Assembly (NCBI GenBank): GCA_009733575.1
Contig: ML769415.1
Span: 296,139 to 360,138, forward strand
Direction of reading: 5' to 3'
Origin: Gymnopus androsaceus JB14
Taxonomy: Eukaryota; Basidiomycota; Agaricomycetes; Agaricales; Omphalotaceae
DNA length: 64,000 nucleotides
Shown: in pieces, positions 59,091-64,000 of the stretch
Position numbering within the stretch: position 1 is the stretch's first letter
Layout of the letters: each line of letters starts with the position of its first letter
Program-made: the position numbers and the translations under genes
Notes under the pieces: model-generated
Databases searched by the model: none
The model's input: only the letters and a program-made list of their open reading frames with translations
Told to the model about the DNA's origin: nothing

Positions 59091-62089
59091 GTTATCCAGG
59101 CTGCTAACACGGAAACCTTCATGGCAAACATCTCCGGCACACTCCATCTGGAACTCCCAACATTTGAACAAAAGATAAGAATGTTAAAGCTCCCTAACAC
59201 TCTTCTATGTCCAGACACTCCCAACACACTCATATCACTGGGAAACTTGACAATGATGGTTATGCCATCCACACCACTAATGGAAAAATGACGATCAGAG
59301 ATTGCCAGGAGAAACTCGTGGGAGTTATCCCAAAGACTAACGGACTATACCAAATCCCATCATGGGAACACGCTTATTTGACTAAGATTGGCAGATTGGT
59401 ATCTCTTTACGAGGCACACTGCATCTTAGGTCATCTCAACTATGCTTACGTGAAGCATATGTTTTGAGACAACCAGGTTCGTGGAATCGGATTAGATCCA
59501 AAGCAAATGGATGAACCAGAATGCCGCGCTTGTATGCTTGGGAAAGCATCCAGGTATCCTATCACTCAGGTGTGATCATCTCCACGTGCGGAGAATTTTG
59601 GAGACATCTTCCACATGGATGTGTGGGGACCAGCACAAGTCAGGATGGTAAACCACTGCACTTACACACTGACTTTAGTTGACAAAGCAACTGATTGGTT
59701 GGAGGAACCCCAAATGAAGTCAAAGGACAAGTCATTTGCACAATACGTGGTTCTCCAAACAGGTCTCCAAACTCAATACAGCACAACTGTTAAAGTTCTC
59801 CACTCTGATTGAGGGGGAGAGTTTCTCAGTAACAAATTCACAGCATATCTGGAATGTATTGGGACGAGATGACGTCTCATGGTACACAACACCCCGGAAC
59901 ACAATGGTATAGCGGAACATGCACATTGAACATTGCTGAATGCAGTTCGAAGTCTTTTAATCTCATCAGGACTCCCAAAATGGCTTTGGGGATTCATGAT
60001 GAAATATGCGGTATATGTTTGGAACAGGATGCCAAAGAAAGCCATTGGAATGGCCACTCCATATGAGAAACGGTTTGGTATTAAACCGGACATTACTAAT
60101 CTTCGCATCTTCGGCAGTATTGTTTATGTTAAACGAGAAAAGGAACCCGGCAAATTGGAACCACAGGCCCAGGAAGGACGCTGGATAGGACTCGAACCCA
60201 AATTGAATGGTCACTACATCTACTGGCTAACACGTCACACTGTCACAATGGAGAGGAACGTAGTTTTCTCTGACAGGCAGATCCAACCCGTTGAAGGGGA
60301 GGATGGAAATTTGGGAAATTTAGAAACATCGGTCACCGAGTCGGAACAGCCTGTCATACCAGTTCCAGAAGAAATCACTGAACCAATTGCACCAGACGAA
60401 GTATCTGGGAAACAAGTCAGACAACCCACCAAGAAAATCAGGGATGTCATTGAAGGACTTGGAGAAGGAAGTGACGAGTTGCAACATCTTACCGCATCTC
60501 TAGGTCAGGTAACATCAGAAATCAAATCTGATCCTTTATCTGTTGCAGAAGCTATGTGACAACCTGACAGCTCCAAATGGTACAATGCCATGAAGGACAA
60601 AATCTCCAGACTCCAGGAGCGTGGAACCTATACAATCATCACTCCACCTCCAGATGCAAATATTCTCACATCCAAATGGGTCTATCGGACCAAGAAGGAT
60701 GAACGAGGTCACATTACAGGACACCGAGCTCGTCTTGTTGTACGTGGATTTAATCAGATCCCAGACGTTGACTACTTCCCAGACAAAACCTTCGCATCTG
60801 TTGCAAAACTTGCATCAGCCCATGCTATACTCAGCATTGGAGCTGAGAAGAGCATGGTTATTCACCAAATGGACGTGAAATCAGCTTACCTTTATGGGAA
60901 ATTGGACGACAATGAGCGCATCTTTATGAAGGCACCTCCAGGCATTGATATAGGGGTAAAACCAGGTCAAACTTTACGGCTTAAACTTGCACTCTATGGA
61001 CTTAAACAAGCCGGTCGACGATGGTACATGCGATTCAGGGAAATCATGACCCAACTGGGGTTTAAACGGTCTGATTTTGATCATGCTGTTTTCTATTGCA
61101 CTAATCCCTTCACCATCATTTTCATACATGTTGATGACATGACATTGGTTACCGAAACCCTGGCCATCATGGAGAAACTAAAGAAAGATATTGGGGCTAT
61201 AATCGAAGTTGTTGATTCCGGAGAAATCCATTGGCTACTTGGGATCGAGATCCAAAGATCTCTCCATAATAGGACAATTCACTTATCCCAGTGGTCATAC
61301 ATTGACACCATACTTTCTTGCTATGGATTCTCGGATATAAAGCCACTCTCTATTCCCTTCAATCCCCACATCCACCTCACCAAAGACCAATCACCCAAAA
61401 CGGTCAAGGATATTGCTTTTATGTGCGACAAACCCTACAGAGAGGCGCTTGGCGCTCTCCAGTACTTATCCATTGCTACGAGACCTGACATCACGTATGC
61501 AGTCTCTATCCTTGCTCGCTTTTCACAAAACCCTGGCATCACTCATTGGAATGGTGTACGCTGTGTTTACGCCTATCTCAAATACACCCAAGACTTTTGG
61601 CTCAGTACGAGCAACCAGGAGACAGTCCAAGGCTACACAGATGCGGATGGTATGTCCCAAGAGGATCGACATGCTATTTCCAGGTACATTTTTATGTTGA
61701 ATGGCGGAGCAGTATCTTGGTTGTCGAAACGACAGGATACCATTTCTTTATCCACCACAGAAGCCGAGTATATCGCTTTGACCCATGCGGCAAAGGAAGC
61801 GATCTGGCTTAGGAATCTCTTATTGGAAATCTTTGGTCCAATTACTCATGCAATCCCTATCATGTCAGACAATCAGTCTGCCATCGCATTGGCGAAGGAT
61901 GATTGTTTTCATGCCAGGACCAAACACATCAATATCCAATACCACTTCATCCGCTACGTCATCGAGGAAGGTAAAATTCGTCTTACTTACTGCCCTACCA
62001 AAAACATGACGGCAGACATCTTCACCAAAGCCTTACCTTCGATGAAAGCCAAACACTTCACAGCATCCATGGGATTAGCAAAGGTTTGA
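59091..62089 (+). pseudogene. Copia pol: integrase, reverse transcriptase, RNase H
   Basis: After a one-base deletion near 59230 the frame gives LGKLDNDGYAIHTTNGKMTI, the GAG_pre-integrase HCILGHLNYAYV and CRACMLGKASRYP, then the integrase core MDVWGPAQ and HNTPEHNGIAEH, RT (WVYRTKKDERGHITGHRARL, MDVKSAYLYGKLDD, YGLKQAGRRWYMRF, FIHVDDMTLV) and RNase H (GYTDADGMSQEDRHAISRYI, STTEAEYIAL, ADIFTKALP). TGA codons lie at 59465, 59573, 59810, 59870, 59927 and 60557, each at a usual Arg position. From 60590 the RT/RNase H part (499 codons) is uninterrupted. Confidence 0.9.
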
Positions 62090-62096
62090 AGGGGAG
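62082..62096 (+). promoter_or_regulatory. polypurine tract
   Basis: GGTTTGAAGGGGAG ends directly at the TGTTGG start of the 3' LTR, the expected plus-strand priming site. Confidence 0.7.
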
Positions 62097-62459
62097 TGTT
62101 GGAATATCAAAGGTAAATATATTCTATCGAACTATACATGGAACACTTTCTCGTAATCTCCACTTGTTTGTATCACCATCCCATGCACTCCACTGTTATC
62201 GTCTCGCAGACTCCACTCAGTCTCTCGCCGTATCCACTTGCTCTCTCATAGTACCCACCTTGCCATATGCATAGTAGCCACAAGTATTCACGCAGTAGCC
62301 ACTTGCCCAATATATTGTTTGTACTTAGGACTGTATATAAAGCCTAGTACCATACCTTGTAATACCACTGTTGTCTCCCATTGATCTGTGTGATCGCTAC
62401 TATTAAGTCCTGTGTGGACTTATTGCTGCTACTTCCTATTTAGGAACGTAACTCTAATA
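62097..62459 (+). repeat. 3' LTR
   Basis: 363 bp, begins TGTTGGAATATC and ends CTCTAATA, followed by the CATAC target-site duplication. It is shorter than the 5' LTR, partly by an 8-bp GACTTATT repeat unit. Confidence 0.93.
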
Positions 62460-62464
62460 CATAC

Positions 62465-64000
62465 CACAGAAAGTGTATATAATGACTGGTCCCGTCCTCC
62501 CGACGCACTCCCACATGAATATTAGAGATTCTACATTGGGGTAGGTAAATGTAGCACTTCCCAAAGCTGCCTGCTAACAGAAGCTACAAGAGCTTGCTCC
62601 ACCTAGCGTAAGTGTAAGATAAATGAATCTCTATGACAAGTGTGCGATACCAGTCACCAAATTTTCTTGCTTGCTTGCTGCGACCATTGTCTTGCGCGCA
62701 GCTTGCATTTACTGTATTCTCGTCCTCTTCATGCCCGAGAAAATTTGGATTCTCCTCTTTATCCTCTCTTTCTCCCTTCCTCTCTTTGAGTGTCCATTGG
62801 CCAAGCTTTGGAAATCCTTGGGTTGAAAAGTGAAAAGGACGACTTTTCCACCAGCTGCGTATTAGGTTGGCTATGCTGGTAACTTTATGTTTCATCTTCA
62901 TTCATTCTGCACAATGCGGACTATTCACTATCTTTTAGGTTATTTTCTCACTCGGGGACTAGCTTATCTGTTGAAAATTTATCTCCATTCCGATTTTTCT
63001 TTTGGACAGTCGGTACAACGCCGATCTTTCATTTCGGTTTTGTCATCAACTCACTTGATGACAAGGTCATTATTTCCTCTCTGATAGTTGGCATCATCCT
63101 GGAATACTTGGTCTGCATGATGCTGACCATCCGGTATATTTTATATTTTAATCTATTGTCATCAGTGTACTCAACAGTAATCCCATCGACATTAGCCGCA
63201 CGTCTCAGATATTTTTGGTTAAGACACTGAGCCTTACGTTTGCTTGACAAGAAGACACTCCACGCCTACGTCTCTCCACGCTCTCATCTAACGGTTGATT
63301 TGGTCTTTGTTTTTTTTTTTCAGAAAGTTTATATTTTGAGACGTACGGCGGATACGTTCTAATCTCCGTTTCAGAATTATCAACCTGCACAAGGCTGGCA
63401 GTTCGACATCGCTCACAGGACATCATCTTACATGATGACAAGCTCGTTATTTGAATATCATCTCCATCTCATCTATTCTCGGAACAACTGTGATATATTA
63501 TCTTAGCGCCGGTCAAGTCCGGCAAGTCCCCGACTCGAAGATGAACAAGTGCTATTCCGACAGGAATACAAGTAAAATACATTCATGAAATATACAGTAA
63601 TCATGACACTGTCACTGTTCAATGTCTCCCACTCTCGATGCCTTAAGGACATATGTCTACAAGAACTTTAATTAGAATCCCCAAAGCGAAGATGTAGAAC
63701 ACACCCTCATGAAAGACCAACTATTATGTTCCCCCCCACCTGCAACCACTTTGTCTTCACGATACAAATGACACCGAAACGAAAATAGCTGGTTGGGTAT
63801 TGTCGCAGGGGTTTGCATGATCGAGGGCTGTATGAACTTCTTAGCATCAAAAGATACAATCTTTTACAATATGGTCAGCACTGTCATTTCCTACGGAACA
63901 ACATAATCCGTACATTGGTATATTTGTCAATAACAACTCGGATTCCTTCGAACCACTGGAGAGAGTACGCAGGATTTACAATAATCACGTTCTAAAACAT
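62465..64000. other. no recognised gene
   Basis: 1.5 kb beyond the retrotransposon. All frames are under about 110 codons and lack recognisable motifs or splice-consistent continuation. No repeat or RNA gene is visible. Confidence 0.4.

Larger units (their letters stand above)
56770..62459 (+). mobile_element. Ty1/copia LTR retrotransposon, decayed
   Basis: Complete element of about 5.7 kb with two LTRs (56770-57145 and 62097-62459), a CATAC target-site duplication (56765-56769 and 62460-62464), a primer-binding site, gag-protease, integrase, reverse transcriptase and RNase H in Copia order, and a polypurine tract. The coding region has seven in-frame TGA codons and two apparent one-base deletions, so it is not autonomous now. 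LTR differences are mostly transitions. Confidence 0.93.

Overview
The window is nuclear DNA of a filamentous basidiomycete, most likely an Agaricomycete (mushroom-forming fungus). The genes carry many GT-AG introns of about 50-60 bp. The recognisable proteins (DUF3455 secreted proteins, an OYE-type flavin oxidoreductase with a C-terminal membrane segment, a berberine-bridge oxidase, a 2OG-Fe(II) oxygenase, Zn2Cys6 regulators, TPS2) match families typical of that class. A nuclear tRNA-Pro with an intron and a Ty1/copia LTR retrotransposon agree.

Layout. 1-15.8 kb is gene-dense: TFIIE-alpha (minus, running off the left edge), a leucine-rich-repeat/F-box-like protein (minus), an OYE-family oxidoreductase (plus), a multi-exon secreted protein (minus), two DUF3455 secreted proteins (minus), an MFSD5-like transporter (plus), a Ser-rich protein of unknown function (minus) and the mitochondrial matrix protein MAM33/p32 (minus). 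17-21 kb holds two Zn2Cys6 transcription factors separated by a 115-bp tandem repeat. About 21.0-27.9 kb is gene-poor with only relics. 27.9-29.7 kb is a full-length, intron-bearing but stop-containing second TFIIE-alpha. A tRNA-Pro(AGG) follows, then TPS2 (trehalose-6-phosphate phosphatase; plus, 30.5-34.7 kb), a third DUF3455 gene and a berberine-bridge oxidase (both minus). 39.9-40.7 kb is flanked by long inverted repeats. 40.8-47.4 kb contains two duplicated FAD monooxygenases around an unknown gene. 47.8-49.8 kb encodes a zinc-finger/RGG protein, 50.2-51.4 kb a decayed LRR-type locus and 51.8-53.4 kb a 2OG-Fe(II) oxygenase. A 149-bp MITE, a nonsense-broken DUF3455 copy and a 5.7-kb Copia element end the informative part; 62.5-64 kb shows nothing recognisable.

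Genes with housekeeping roles are TFIIE-alpha (Pol II initiation), MAM33 (mitochondrial matrix) and TPS2 (trehalose synthesis). The redox enzymes and small secreted proteins are the lineage-expanded accessory set. I see no co-functional biosynthetic cluster.

Main caution: many otherwise convincing genes are broken by single-base offsets, nearly all +1. This may be a consensus-sequence artefact or true pseudogenisation, so each affected gene is flagged. By contrast, the premature stops in the Copia pol region are all TGA where an arginine is expected, which points to C-to-T change at CpG.
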